Source: Tubiluchus corallicola (taxonomy: Eukaryota; Priapulida; Priapulimorpha; Priapulimorphida; Tubiluchidae). From it: a stretch of DNA of 64,000 nucleotides. The notes under the pieces are model-generated. The model made no database searches. It was given only the letters and a program-made list of their open reading frames with translations, and was not told the origin of the DNA. This document shows positions 1 through 12,041 of this stretch, one piece after another. The stretch lies in NCBI GenBank assembly GCA_030141605.1, contig JAQGDQ010000947.1:1-64000 (forward strand). Direction: 5' to 3'. Positions within the stretch are counted from its first letter, which is position 1. Each line of letters opens with the position of its first letter. A program made the translations under genes and the position numbers.

Positions 1-281
1 CTGCTGCATCATCTATTGATTGTTCATTGTCCAATCCCTATCACGCCTAGAAATCTTCCAGAAAAGAAACAAAAAACTTAATTTTGAATAGGATAAGTTT
101 GTTACACATACATACAAGTCACAAAAGTTCAATTTTTCCACACTTCAGGATAAAGTTCAACACACACAATTTAGAACTAACAAAATTTTCGATGTGCGAA
201 ATACTATAGTTAGGTAAGATAAAGACGGGAAGATTATGTACTTCAGGCTATCGATAAAAATACTTTTCTATCGTTGAAGTA

Positions 282-666
282 CAGTCATTTACAAAAGTTT
301 AAGACCAAAGTGATTTGTTTCATGAAAATTGACAAAACCATTGTTTAACACGGTTCCATCTAAAAACTATTCATTTATTCTTATTGCCCTTTCAGTATAT
401 CCCTCTTGATGTAAAGTCACGATTTGAACCCTCTGAGTCTCACTCAATGACGATTTTTTGCCCATTTTTTGGATCACAAGAAAAATACAAAAACGGCCGA
501 TCTGTATGGATAGCGGCAGGCAAATGAGTCAATCATACTCACTAGACGTACTGTTTCAAACCCCTAGCAGTATGAGGCAATCAACAAAGAATCTGATGCA
601 ATCAGGGTACAGTATGATGAAAATCCCGAAAACTCGAGCTTGGTCTTAAACTTTTGCAAGTGACTG
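282..666 (-). mobile_element. Internally deleted Tc1-like transposon, left arm
   Basis: Flanked by TA (280-281, 667-668), with inverted termini CAGTCATTTACAAAAGTTTAAGACCA and CAGTCACTTGCAAAAGTTTAAGACCA. On the minus strand an ATG at 465 opens MGKKSSLSETQRVQIVTL, the typical Tc1 transposase N-terminus with its helix-turn-helix start. It stops after about 35 codons, where the middle of the element is missing. Non-autonomous. Confidence 0.88.
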
Positions 667-706
667 TAATAAATTAAAAAAGAAAAATGAACGAGAGAAT
701 TATATA

Positions 707-1211
707 CAGGGTGCATAAGATTATGGATATGTATAAAATAAATAAAATAGCTTATTTTATGGATTTTTGAAATTTTATTTTATGGATATCAATAAAATAA
801 GAAATAGACTATATCTGGAACAAGATGCCCAGGGGGAAATCAATTAAAAAGTAAAATCAGGAGGCTTGAAACGTGTTTTTAAACACGCAGGACTTAGTTC
901 TAATTTTATCGGTTTCGTTTTAATTTTATCGGTTTCATATCACTTCAAATTTAATCAAATTTTACAAGACAATGCCTTGTAATTCATCACTTCAGTTCAA
1001 ATAATTCGCCTATTTGGTACGAATGTAGAATGCTCTCTACATTTCCGATCCAATGCCTGTATTAAGTTTTGATTGCCTTATTTTGTACAAAAAAATCACA
1101 AAAAAAAATATTTTTTTATTTTATGCATTTCTTATTTTATGGATTTTTCAAATTTTATTTTATGGATTTTTGGTCTTATTTTATGGATATCCATAATCTT
1201 ATGCAGCTTGG
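707..1211. mobile_element. MITE with TCCATAAAATAA subterminal repeats, left arm
   Basis: Termini carry GCATAAGATTATGGATAT in inverted orientation (about 712 and 1186-1204), with repeats of TTATTTTATGGATTTTT inside both ends. TA precedes the left end. The interior has no coding capacity; the 118-residue open frame at 1073-1429 runs across the right end and is not a gene. Confidence 0.75.
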
Positions 1212-1723
1212 TTATATACCAACGTAAAACTCTGGAACTTCAATATTTGCCCGCCGTCTCATCATATCTCGACGTTCCATCTTCTCACAAAGTTTGTTCC
1301 TCCTGTTTGTATCAGGATTTGGTAGAAACTCGGGAAATACGTGCCTATCGACAAATGTACACAAACAGGTATTTCAGTAGATGCAAAGCCAAGCAAAATT
1401 CCAATGTAACGAAGAACTCTCTTCATTAGTTATTTAGTAAAACGTTTTCGAATTTTTACAGCACTAATATTTGAACTTATTTGACATTTTTATTCTATTG
1501 TTTATGTGTAAAGGTATTTTTTAATAAAAAGTAAATGCAGACATTTACTGCTGATGGATGATGATACCCGACTGAATTTAATGTACATATAGATTAAAAT
1601 CATAAAGTCTTGCGGAAATGTTTTTGAAAAACTTAGTAATATTAAGTTAATTCTAATTTACAATCCATTTCATGGTTGTATTAAATTTTACTTTACGTAA
1701 AATAAATTATTATAAAAATAGCA

Positions 1724-1901
1724 TTATGATGCTTTAATAGTGCCAGCATTGCTTGTTTATAAAATATAACAAAATCTTAAACTCCAGAATGAGTAATCAT
1801 ATCATTGTTATGATGCTTTAATAGTGTCGGCATTGTTTGTTTATAAAATATAACTTGTTTATAAAATATAACAAAATCTTAAACTCCAGAATAAGTAATC
1901 A
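1724..1901. repeat. Direct duplication of ~85 bp, left arm
   Basis: The block from TTATGATGCTTTAATAGTG to CTCCAGAATGAGTAATCA occurs twice, about 1725-1799 and 1809-1900. The second copy has an extra internal TTGTTTATAAAATATAAC. The same structure occurs at about 37634-37811. The rest of 1430-2050 is AT-rich with no gene seen. Confidence 0.8.
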
Positions 1902-2054
1902 CTAGTTTTTCTGCCCCCACCCCATTTGCCTAAAACTCTACTTGCGGCAGAAGGCAGACAAAAAAATTTAATTAATTCTCCCCTAAAAAGGAACAAAATT
2001 AATTCTCCATATATTCTGATAATTTCCTTCATGATATTAGTTCTCATTAATTAT

Positions 2055-2395
2055 GTTCAACATTTGTGCAATAGTGCATGAATTTGTAATACATAACATG
2101 TTTTGTGCAATAGTGCATGAATTTGTAATATATAACACATTTTGTGCAATAGTACATAAATTTGTAACACATAACACATTTTGTGCACTAGTGCATGAAT
2201 TTGTAATTGATAACACATTTTGTGCAATAGTGCATGAATTTGTAATACATAACACATTTTGTGCAATAGTGCATGAATTTGTAACACATAACACATTTTG
2301 CGCAATAGTGCATGAATTTGTAACACATAACACATTTTGTGCAATAGTGCATGAATTTGTAATACATAAAACATTTTGTGCAATAGTGCATTATC
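2055..2395. repeat. 39-bp minisatellite, left arm
   Basis: About nine copies of a 39-bp unit containing TTTTGTGCAATAGTGCATGA and then ATTTGTAATACATAACACA. Since 39 is divisible by three and the unit lacks stops in several frames, long repetitive open frames appear on both strands. These are by-products and not genes. Confidence 0.95.
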
Positions 2396-2399
2396 AACT

Positions 2400-3690
2400 A
2401 TACACAAAGTGGATTTTCTCGTACATAAGTACAACCAACCTGTAATGGGCAGGGGCAGCCTCTAAAGATTCTTTTTCTGCATTTTCTGACGTACTCGGTG
2501 GTCCTGATGCAACTATTTGTGTGGATGTTGACAACGGTCTTTTGAAGCCTACATAAAACATTTATAAACTGCAACTGTGACGAACTGCACATGTAAATGT
2601 ATCTAGAAGCCAATTAAAGCGGTGTGTGTGTAGCATGCGGATGCGTTTTCGACGTGCAGGACAATCTGCGGAAAAAAATCAACAGGAAATAGCTGCAGAA
2701 AAAAAATAATGCATACTCAGGATGGATAAACTGGTGTATTGAAAACAATATAAACTGATTTTATCTATTCCGCATCCGGATGCTATGTAAACGCCACTTT
2801 ACACGTCGTGAAGTATAAAATATATAGATACGTATAATGGATTACCGAAATCACCTTTTATTAATATTAGGGTTCCTTATGTCCGATTTTTGGCTCCTGC
2901 GGGATTTTTGTGCTAAAATTAATTTTTTTTAAAAGTAAGGGATTGTGACCCCACAGACCAAAAAAATTGGGTGCCATTTTGAGGGGGCCATTTTCAGTTG
3001 GGAAGCAGATCAGAGGAATGCCCCATTGTTGACTATATAAAGACATACATAAAAATCGCAGGAAAGGGTATTTTATGATGCTGAATGCTAATCTGATATT
3101 AGCTTCTTCAAAAGAAAGGTTCCAATTGCCCTAGAAACCCATTTTACGGTATTCCTTCTGGCCCAGAAGTAGGGTACACTCCGATTATTTAGTGTACAAA
3201 TCTGAAACTTACTAGAATGGGGTGCTATAGAGTGCTGTATACAAATATGAACTTAGTTTCTCTCTGCGTATGAATCTATTTGCCCAGACTTCCATTTTCT
3301 GGGAACCGAAATGGGACAAAATGTAATATTAAGTACAAAAGACTAAATATTGCATATTGGTGTTACTGAACAAACGGATCTAGTAGCACAAACTGGCGAG
3401 TTTAGGATTTTTCAAGGACCCACAGCTAGGTCACAGTTCTCACATAAAAGAAAATGACTAGTAGGATGTTTTAACAGTGCCGAAGATGAAACTGATATTG
3501 TCATTTTTGAGGAAAGGCCGGCCTATACAACTTTGCACCCAGTCAAAGGAAGATTGCATGCAAAGTACAGGAGAAGGTGGTAAAGCTCCGCGACAACTGT
3601 TGGCTCGCCTTTTAATTTGTACAAGAGTCAAGCCCTGAATTTGGAGAGACGTTAGGCGACACCAATGGCAGTTCTGAGTTCTCTGTTATC
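2400..3690. other. Non-genic stretch, left arm
   Basis: I see no supported gene. The part 2860-3180 (around CCCCACAGACC and GTGCCATTTTGAGGGGGCC) is less AT-rich and looks like old repeat sequence. Mirrored at 35820-37130. Confidence 0.5.
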
Positions 3691-3699
3691 CCAAAGTCC

Positions 3700-4664
3700 T
3701 TGTTCTGGTTAAAAACTTCTAATTACTACAGCGAAAATTCCTTCGTAGAATTTCACTTCAGAAGTAAAAGATGTTACAAGATACGTTTCAGGGAATGGAT
3801 TAAGAAAAAATGTGCATTATCTATGCCATGGTTGTTGTCCGAAGTATTTAAGAAAGAACCAAGCACGGCAAACTGGTACGACTTGCAGAAATCTACCTGC
3901 AAGCAATTGATAAGATCATGAGACGTTACACAGAGCGAAGGGTTATCTTTGGCTGCCACATCAAAGACTCACCAAAATCTGAGACAATGTCAAAGAGAAG
4001 CACGGGACTTATGACACCACGAGCTTGTGCAACTCAAAACCTTTCTGTGACACATTGAAACCAAAGTGGATCTGACTGTACACCTGGGAAAAGCGTTGCT
4101 TTGTGTTTTTGAGAAAAGAGATCAGGACTCAGTGGTAGTATATGGAATCTCGACACTTGCTAATAAGCCAGATCTGTATGACCAGTCTATCGGCCATCAT
4201 TCTCATGATGAAGCTGATATGCTTATCCCGCTACTTGTTCTTGATGCTGCTGAAAAGAATGGAGAAGTGCGGGATGTATGAGTTTGAATTTTTAGTGGAT
4301 AGATGGCGCCAGCAGGAGGAGCAGCAGCAGTAGGAGAGCGGTGGCGGTGAACAAAAATTTTTTAAAAATACAAGTGATGACCACTGCATTTACGAAGTCC
4401 ACGGCTTTACCATATTTGTATTTTACGTTTTAAATTAAAACGAAGTTAAAACATTGGATGTCGATGTATGTTCACCAAAAACAGATGTTTATATTGCTGA
4501 TGGATTTGATGGCAAGACATTCATTTAAAGGACGACTCCCTTTGGTCACAATTGGAAAAATTCAAAAGAGGATCGACAACATTGTTTGCTGTGCAGCTGT
4601 CATACCCGAGAAAGCCAAAAGGCCTTGGGTTTCATGCATTTTGAGGGGCAGACTGGGTTGGTAA
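3700..4664 (+). pseudogene. Broken repeat-family ORF with HDEAD and SP(K)TDV motifs, left arm
   Basis: Fragments in shifting frames read SIGHHSHDEADMLIPLLVLD (4180-4250), then CSPKTDVYI, MDLMARHSFKGRLPLVT and AAVIPEKAK (4460-4640). This combination (H-x-EAD followed by SPDTDV) is familiar from abundant, probably transposon-derived proteins of invertebrate genomes; no function is assigned. A frameshift falls at about 4493 and about 170 bp of unrelated sequence separates the two parts, so it cannot be translated. An upstream piece (3700-3921) may belong to the same unit. Confidence 0.55.
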
Positions 4665-5480
4665 GTGCTATGTAAACTTTTAACATACATCTTAACGAAA
4701 GATTTATGACATGCCACACTACTAGGATGATTAGTATTGCATACAAACGGTAACAAATAGCGACAACTGTGATATGATCAATTCCAAATTTTTCTCCCAG
4801 CAATATTCCAAGCTGTGTTAATATTTTCAATATTGCAACTGATAAGTTTCCAGGCATGAGATCCGCAAAGTAACTGACAAATCATCTGGACTATTTTAAT
4901 TTTCACTTTAAAACTAACCAGATAGAAATTCGAAATAACACTATTGGCCCTAAAAACAAAAACATTTTTTGAACAAGGTATAACAGCGCTGTCAGACAAG
5001 TCAGAAGTTAATATATGACCTAAATGAGAGTTTTATGCAAAGTTAAAGGTGCATCGAGAAATACCTGTGGTTCCCTATTACGTAAATGATGAGGATTGCG
5101 GAGAGTGAATAACATACATTTATATTTTACTTTGTTCCCATGAATATTAACAAAATTAAGGGAATATTTGCTGGCGTAAGTTTCACAAATCTCCAACATG
5201 CACTGAAGACTCTTCACACCTAGGAGCATTTCGGTCACGCTTAGCAGTGAAAGAGTTCATCCGATCATGTACAAAAGAAGTTAAAAATGACAGCTGAGCT
5301 TGAACGGAGTACATGACAGTTAACATAAAAACATTGGATAGAGCAGAAAGAAAACATTTTCGCATGTTGATTAATAATCCATAGCATTTGTCATTGTAGG
5401 CATATCCACCAATTATTTGTACAGCTAATACAACAATACCAAAGCATGTGAAGCAAAATGTTTGCATCTATTGGTAAAGG
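4665..5480 (-). mobile_element. Degenerate LINE reverse-transcriptase fragment, left arm
   Basis: In broken frames on the minus strand the sequence reads like the end of a LINE reverse transcriptase domain: KCMLFTLRNPHHLRN, VISNFYLVSFKVKIK, LCGSHAWKL, NTAWNIAGRKIWN, FVCNTNHPSS. Several frameshifts and stops show it is dead. Confidence 0.65.
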
Positions 5481-5686
5481 CAACTGTAATGCATATGTAA
5501 ATGGTGCAGGTTTCAAAGTAAATGTTGCGACTTGTATTAAGGTCTCGATTCAGATGCATGCTATTTTCACCGGAGAAATTCAAAAACAATACTTATAAAA
5601 TCTATCGTAAATGTGAACAAGGTGAAAACGGGTCGTGAAAATGTAATGTGGGAAGACGATTAAATGAAAACTACAATTAAAAAACT

Positions 5687-6608
5687 GTGAAAAGAAATTG
5701 TGTTCTACGAGCGGAGTTGCTGGGCAACAACAGCAATTTTACAAACAGCTTCGGAGAAGCAGATATTGTTCCTAGTTACAAAGCCAGTATTGTTGAAGTA
5801 ATCATCTCGAGCATAATCTCTGTAATTACCGTGGTAGGAAACACACTTGTACTGGTTGCCATAGCAAACACAAAATTGCTACACACTCGAAAAAATGCCA
5901 TCATTGTATCTCTAGCAGCGGCAGATTTGATGGTTGGTGCTTTTGCATTACCATTCCTAATTGCCCGCGACTTCTCTAGAAGGATAAGAGTATTTCAAAA
6001 ACTCTCACCATTTGTAGGTCTTTCAACAACTACAGTAAGCGTATATCACATCCTACTGATAGCTGTGGAGAGGTATATCACAATCGTGCATCCTCTAAGA
6101 TGCAATGTCTACGTGAATACAAAAATGGTGTCACTATCCATAGCTGGGATTTGGATAACGGGAACAACCACGGGATACGTGCCGAGCGACTTTACTTACA
6201 CCACATTTGACACCGTTTCTTTTCGCTCTTTTTGAAATGCTGATGATTCCTGTAATTCTGGTGACGATTACGTTAACTGCTGTCGTGTGGAAAGCAGCAT
6301 GGCGACAAGCGCAGCGTGTAGACGACCAAAGTCAACAACCTTCACAGGGCGCGATGAGACAGCTTAAAGAACTAAAGGCGACAAAAACTCTGGGTGCTGT
6401 GGTGCTTGCTGCTATTGTTTTCTGGTTGCCGTCTATAATTGTGCCAATAATCAATGCAAAATGCAAGTGTATAACAAGGGATATGTTTGCACCTGGAATA
6501 TGGCTGGTTTATGCAAATAGCGCCATTAATCCAGTAATATATGCAGCATTCAGTACAAGCCACAGAACTGCCATGACAAAGATACTAAAATGTAAAATAA
6601 CAACTTAA
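5687..6608 (+). pseudogene. Class A GPCR pseudogene, left-arm copy
   Basis: Nearly identical to the intact gene at 32882-33787 but with two disabling lesions. First, a 22-bp deletion between CGGA microhomologies (near 5712) removes the start ATG and shifts the frame. Second, one extra C at 6182-6183 (GTGCCGAGC instead of GTGCGAGC) shifts the frame between TM4 and TM5. The result is two overlapping frames, about 5711-6235 and 6207-6608. It also has Met for Lys near the third extracellular loop. A LINE fragment inserted 42 bp after its stop is absent from the other arm. Product loss is near certain unless the reads contain errors. Confidence 0.85.
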
Positions 6609-6650
6609 ATTGTTAAGTAGTTGTTGTAAGTAAGTAGTGTTGTTTGTAAG

Positions 6651-7426
6651 GCTGGCTCAGTAACACGTACGGTCATTTGGAAATTCCCAGCCTCCAGTAT
6701 AGAATATAGCAGTCACAAAGAAATTTGCTATTTAAACTGATAAGTCAAAGAACTGGTATGGTGGACGATCCATTTATGTTTGTTTGGAATTTATGTAAAA
6801 CTAACAATACCAAAGGATACAAGTACCTCCAAAAGATCCTTTCTACTGATATCAAAGACGATGTTCCGGCAAAAATTCGTAACAAAACGGGAACAAAATT
6901 TTTGACATTTATAGAACTGAACCCATGTTTAGAACCTCATAAAGTCTATAATGATATGGAATCTGAAATCCTGGACTACCAAAGAGTTGAATTTACCAGA
7001 CTTAGGACGTCATCGCATAATCTCATGGTAGAAACCGGACGTTGGTCCAGAATACCGAGAGAAGACAGATTATGTACATGTGGGGAAGAAGTTCAAACAG
7101 AAGCCCACGTCTTATTGAGATGTCCGGTGACAGAAGATTTACGAATTGAACATTCTGAGTTGAACTTTTCTAGCATTTGTAACCTTATGCACTCCGCCAA
7201 TTTAACGTCATTAATGAAATATTGTTGGAGATGTGTTAAGACGTATGAGTGAAGAACTATTGTGCCCCTACATTAAAACGCGATATTTTTGTTGATTCGG
7301 TAAAGAAATTTGCCCTCTGTATATGATTTTTTGTTTTGTAGTTAAATTTTAATTTCGTTAATTATATAGTTATCGTTGCCTACTTATGTTATGGGAAATC
7401 ATTACGGTGAATAAGCTAATTCTAAG
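6651..7426 (+). mobile_element. 5'-truncated LINE insertion, only in the left arm
   Basis: Exactly 776 bp are absent from the right arm between 32850 and 32851. TAAG ends the left flank (6647-6650) and also the insert (7423-7426), fitting a 4-bp target duplication. It holds an open frame (about 6725-7252, 175 residues) typical of the C-terminus of non-LTR reverse transcriptases. The CTCGEEVQTEAHVLLRC stretch is the Cys-His zinc-binding tail of LINE ORF2. No poly(A) tail is present; the 3' end is AT-rich. It may belong to the same LINE family as the fragment at 34048-34870. Confidence 0.85.
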
Positions 7427-8690
7427 CAGGTACGTTTATCATGTGCTAATACGCAAGCGTAGCAGTTTTGATTTGAATCTGTTACCCGCTCGTCCACTGC
7501 AATTAACCTCGTTACCCAAGAATTTCTAGAAACTAAATATTTAATCACGTGTCTATTGGTTCCAATTTCGAGTGGTTTTCAATCAAATCACGCTGGAGCA
7601 TCAGCGTAAGGATTTAACAGTTAAGGAAAAACTGAAAATTTTAGAGTGGCACGATAAATTTCTGAAAATTCCGGACAGAGGTGGTGTGCAGCAGCGCAGT
7701 TGAAAAGTTCCCAAACTATTGGCAGAATTTTGAAAGAAACTATCACAAGTTAAACAGTCAGCAAGCCAAAATGAGAATCTAGCGTCTGAACGTTCAAGAA
7801 ATGCTGTTTTTACTGGTAAACAAACGCCACACAACTCATTCAGCTGTGAGATCAGGGTATTATTCCAACACTGAAGGCATACTATAGAAGAGAAATGCGG
7901 GTGAAAGTGTTAGAAGCAATGGATTCGGATGATGCAGCTCATCAATTAAGTGCAAATGACATGGCTAAAAAAAGTTTTCTGAACACACTGCATCTATTGG
8001 CTATGTCATGGAGCAATTCAATTCAGTCAACACTCTATTCAGAACTGTTTCAGTCACGTCCGATTCACATGCCTGAAGAAAACTGATAATGAAATTCTTA
8101 CTACGTCGCAAGAGATAAGCCTATCACCACCTGGTATGAGCAGCATCGAATTCGAAATCTGGGTGGTAATTGATTCGGTCATTCAAGTTACACCGCAAAT
8201 AACGGAACACAAAATCATCACCATAGCAAGTGCGTGTCAAGACGAACATACAGAGGACGACAAAACTACTTGCGAGAAAACAAAGGCACCGCCAACTGCT
8301 AAATGTTTTATGAGAATACGTGCATCACACAGCAACAGCTTTTCAATGTTTTCATGATTATGAGAACCTTGTAAGCCAATTTCTTCGCAAGAAGATGAGG
8401 CAGCCGACTTTTACATAAAAATTAGTCATTGGATCAATTTAAAGTTGTTACATAACTTTAATCCATAGGATAATACCTTAAAATGTGTAAGTAGCGTATA
8501 TTAACTGCACACGTAAGTAATTTTTATTTCACTCCATAAATTTACAATAATTTAAGAATAAAATATACAAAAATACAAACCAACCTAGGAGAACCTATAA
8601 GTAATTTTCAGATTTTTGTTGACTTTCAGACACGCACGAAAACTTGCGAGCATATAGTAGTCGATAGAGTTCGCTCTATAAGTATAAGTC
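7427..8690 (+). mobile_element. Degenerate pogo/Tigger (CENP-B/Jerky-type DDE_1) transposon, left arm
   Basis: Near 7610 the sequence KDLTVKEKLKILEWHDK resembles the CENP-B/pogo N-terminal helix-turn-helix. Further on, SASQNENL, DQGIIPTLKAYYRREM (7850-7895) and MSWSNSIQSTLYSELF (to 8086) match the end of the DDE_1 core, where families have DQGVIxSFKAxYRR. The catalytic middle is missing and several stops interrupt the frame, so this is an internally deleted remnant. A further piece (8136-8357) resembles one at 55881-56132. Outer ends are not defined. The right arm has 113 bp (32572-32684) lost here at 7593/7594. Confidence 0.75.
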
Positions 8691-8749
8691 AATAAAAAGA
8701 TTGCTCAAGTACCTGGTGGGATTAGTAATAGTACTGCACGACAACCAAA

Positions 8750-8853
8750 TGACGCCATTTTTTGCCAAAATGAGCGCGTCCAAGCGTGACGTGTTGGGAC
8801 TTCAAATTGAGTTTACTAATTACACGAGGCGCGTATTGCATTTTTATGGCTGA
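8750..8853. promoter_or_regulatory. YY1-like site with short start-codon ORFs, left arm
   Basis: GACGCCATTTT (8753-8763) is an inverted AAAATGGCG YY1-type core. It overlaps an ATG on the minus strand (short frame MASFGCRAVLLLIPPG, then a possible donor CAG/GTACTT). Eleven bases away, ATG at 8770 opens a 27-codon plus-strand frame, MSASKRDVLGLQ, ending at 8853. Both frames survive in the right arm, the first with a 6-bp in-frame difference. This may be a promoter and first exon of a host gene, but no partner exon was found. Confidence 0.25.
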
Positions 8854-9409
8854 AACGTTCTATAATTTTCCTCAAAAAAGCTCAGCTTCCAGATAACCTT
8901 GGCTTTTGCTTTAAACTCCACTTTATGTTAACCAATAACATACTAATATTTCTTACTTACAAGTCTTTGGCGTCAACATGCGGATACATCTCTTGCTTCT
9001 CGACAAATTACGCACACCATCCGATATTAAACTGCCACAGAATTTACAAACAGAAGCCATAATTAACAGAACAAGCAAGTTCAGCAGGTCGCTTACAAAA
9101 ACAGCATACCGCTAATCGGACCCCGTCATTGGCAAAAGCGAAACAACAAAGTTGAAAATTAAACACGACGATCGCTAATCCAAGCACCTAGATAAGATGA
9201 TAAGAATGTGCATTTCTCTGCCAGAAATTAGAATCGAATTAGAGACTTTCGAATATATGAATCAGACCGAATTATTCGAGATTTCTAATCCATTTGTAAT
9301 CCATTTCTGGAATAAGAAATCTGGCAGCAGATTCTAATCATTTTTTTTCAACTTTCGTTTAAAAAGCTGGTACAAATACCTACTAACCTACTACTTTTAG
9401 GTCATTTTT

Positions 9410-9619
9410 CTTTTTCCATTGCTAAAGTTACACAATTTTTATGTAACTGTGATTTTAGTATCAGTATACCATATCTTAAAATTTGTTTATGAAAATAACC
9501 TTGCACACAGCCAGTTTATGTAGTATTCAATGGGTTATGTAGTATTTAACGTGCATTGCTTTGCCAATGTACATTGTATGTATTTGTACAAGTAAAACTG
9601 AATTGAATTGAATTGTACA
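9410..9619 (+). mobile_element. Retroelement-like repeat with (GAATT)n tail, left arm
   Basis: Ends in ACTGAATTGAATTGAATT at about 9597-9615 after a conserved body (CTTGCACACAGCCAGTTTATG, TGTACATTGTATGTATTTG). A pentamer tail of this type marks the 3' end of some non-LTR elements and SINEs. Other (GAATT)n tails occur at 11851-11864, 16440-16453 and 45050-45062. Confidence 0.55.
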
Positions 9620-10757
9620 TGTGCGATTTGTTTCTGTGCCATTTTTAAAATGCCATTTTTCCTGTGCCATTTTTACCTACTTTCGATCTGTGCCATTATA
9701 TTCCGAAGGTAAACAAACTAACTCGTAGAGTTAGTGTACAAACTAACTATATGATTTCTTGAGGCAAATTAACAAATGGAGTGGGGACACATGTAGGTGC
9801 TCAGCTTGTGCTACCTAATATGTGTTAATTATTTTTAAGTACACTGTATCTTCATTGTTTTAATGGATCAGTTTTAGTGTTTTTTATCTCCATATAATCT
9901 TTTCATATTCTCAGAATTAAGTGATGAACACCTTTTTAAATATTTGTGGCTGGCTTGTTTTTATCCTTGTATGATTTTATTTTTATATTTTGCATACCTT
10001 TTTATAATACCCTTTTTTCATTTTTTGATTTTATTTCCAATTTGAGTAATAGTGTGTGTCTATTTTAGTAATTTTTTTTAGCATACTATAGTTTAGTCGG
10101 TATGAATAGCCTATTTGGCTGTTCTTCTGTTGAACACCCGACTTTAAGTAAAGATTATGAATATACATATGTACAAAGACTATAAACCACAGAAAGTAGG
10201 GAAACATACTGCGCAGTAGTTCTCGCAGTTAGTGTCGCCCTAGCGACAGTTCAGTAACTTTTTGTTACAAGTTAAATATTTTGTACACTAAGCAAAGACT
10301 GCTAAGCCTACATCTCTCTTTGGCGATTTATAGCACCTGTTATATTTTTGAATATTATTTAAAGCAAGCATAAGGCATTAAGAATAATTAGTAGTTAAAA
10401 TAAAAATTATTATAATCATATCTCATAAAAATTAATAGGCTTATTTGCAAAAGAAATTAAGAAAGTTGATCAAAAAGAAAGTTTGCAAATACCTGGCTTA
10501 TGTAGTATTCGATTTCTGCAGAAATATTTTTTCGAAAAAACATTCCTATTTAATGTTCTTATCAGGAAATATTAGGCCTGACTTTCATAGTACCTTTCAT
10601 AGAAAGAAAATCGATTTTTTAGAAGAGCAAATAATTTTCTAGAACAAAACCTAATCTGAGCATCTGCATGTTTTGTTAATTCCAAGTTAAAAAATGTTTA
10701 AAAAGCATATAATCATACATTGGCCTTTGTTATGAGTTGGAGTTAGTTATAAAATTA

Positions 10758-11470
10758 CGTTGAACAAGCAGAGATGCATTTACGACATTACTCCTCTTTT
10801 TTATTATCTGTAACAAAAAATAACTGAATGAAACATCAGAGCTGTCATCCTAAGCAGCCGACATTACTTCCACCTCTATAACAACCAACTAACTAGGTCA
10901 AAATCTGGTCAGAAGCCAACCTGGCGCATAAATTAGAATCTGCACGCGTGTCATAACACCTTATATATCATGTGCAGACATTACTTATATTTAGCCTAAT
11001 TTTTTAAGATTCAGATAGGCTTACATAAAATAAATGTTCATTAAATACAGTTTGCTTACGTGTAAAAATGTACTTGTACAAGCATATTAATAAAACGCCT
11101 GTGGCTAAATCCACTGACAAGTCTTGATAAATATTATTTATTGATGGGCTTAAATTAATTGATTTTATACGGGCCTAGGTGCCTAGGGCAATCATTTTAT
11201 ATAGTTAAATATATAGGCTCAGCTTCATAGAATCTAATTTTCGGTATTTGACTCAAATTTAGCTGATCTTATTTGTTTTTCTTTTGTTTTGTTTATTAAT
11301 CAGAGTCTGATTGCAGCTTGATTCAGTTCCCTATTTGAAAGTTTATTTAAATTTCTGTTTGGCTAGCTTGCTTTTCATTTTATTTAATTTGTTTTTTATT
11401 ATTTTTTTTATTTAGTATTATTGTTATTATTTTGCATGTTTTTCTCATTTTGAGTTATGCATGGACGATA
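10758..11470. other. 713-bp segment present only in the left arm
   Basis: The right arm joins the flanks directly (AAAATTA to TGACAG at about 29303). TA ends both the left flank (10756-10757) and the segment itself, so it could be a TA-duplicating insertion. Its ends show no clear inverted repeat and it encodes nothing, so a deletion on the right is equally possible. Confidence 0.8.
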
Positions 11471-11619
11471 TGACAGCTTGAATTTTGATCATTTTTTATT
11501 CATTTGTACCACATTATTTGGCTTTTGCTTACCATTGCTTTTTGTTTATCATTTTCCTGTATGTTTAGATATCTTTGATTGCATTTTCATCCTTCAGTTA
11601 TTTAAAGTTGATTAGAGAA

Positions 11620-11866
11620 TTTTAAACAGATCAAGTTGCTAAGTAAAATAGTAACAATGTAATTTCACTACTATTCATGAGTGAAATAGTTACAGTCACA
11701 CAGTGTCATCCCAATAATCACATACATCCGTTGAAGGATGGCTTGACTAGTTGACCCTCTTGGTCTTTCACCATCGTATTTCCATTGAGAAAATTAAATA
11801 CATTTACTTGCCTCAGTTATATCATGAATATGGAAATAAATACACGTTTTGAATTGAATTGAATAT
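11620..11866 (+). mobile_element. SINE/LINE-tail repeat, left arm
   Basis: The block from TTTAAACAGATCAAGTTGC through GACTAGTTGACCCTCTTGGTC to TTTTGAATTGAATTGAAT has a close third copy at 44828-45062 outside the palindrome. The RAAAGACC..GGTCAACTAGT core and pentamer tail suggest a retroelement 3' end. Confidence 0.7.
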
Positions 11867-12022
11867 ATGAAGCACTGTATCATGCAATTCTTGTTGTGTG
11901 CATGCGTGCGTGTGCGAATTATTTAATTTTCGTTCTTCCTCTTTGTACACTTCGATATGTACTTACGCAGAAGAATAACGAATTTATATACAACCTAAAC
12001 GCTAACTTCAGAACTTTTGCTC

Positions 12023-12041
12023 TGACGTCACGCAAATGGCG
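12023..12041 (+). promoter_or_regulatory. CRE plus YY1-like site, candidate WDR3 promoter (left)
   Basis: A perfect CRE, TGACGTCA (12023-12030), is followed three bases on by AAATGGCG, a YY1-type core. This pairing is common at promoters of ubiquitous ribosome-related genes. It lies about 1.6 kb upstream of the WDR3 start exon, whose upstream acceptor implies a noncoding first exon. The link to WDR3 is inference. Confidence 0.35.

Larger units (their letters stand above)
8860..12000. other. AT-rich intergenic stretch, left arm
   Basis: No supported gene apart from the repeats listed inside it. It contains T-rich low-complexity sequence (9840-10090, 11280-11420) and a 713-bp segment missing from the right arm. 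The mirror region is 28760-31330. Confidence 0.5.

Noticed and set aside
1073-1429. 118-codon hydrophobic frame present in both arms
   Set aside because: Overlaps the right end of a MITE and low-complexity AT repeats; conservation is explained by the palindrome.
2037-2445. Several overlapping 70-130-codon frames with repeating peptide units
   Set aside because: They all come from the 39-bp minisatellite, whose length is a multiple of three; no start context, splice signal or homology.
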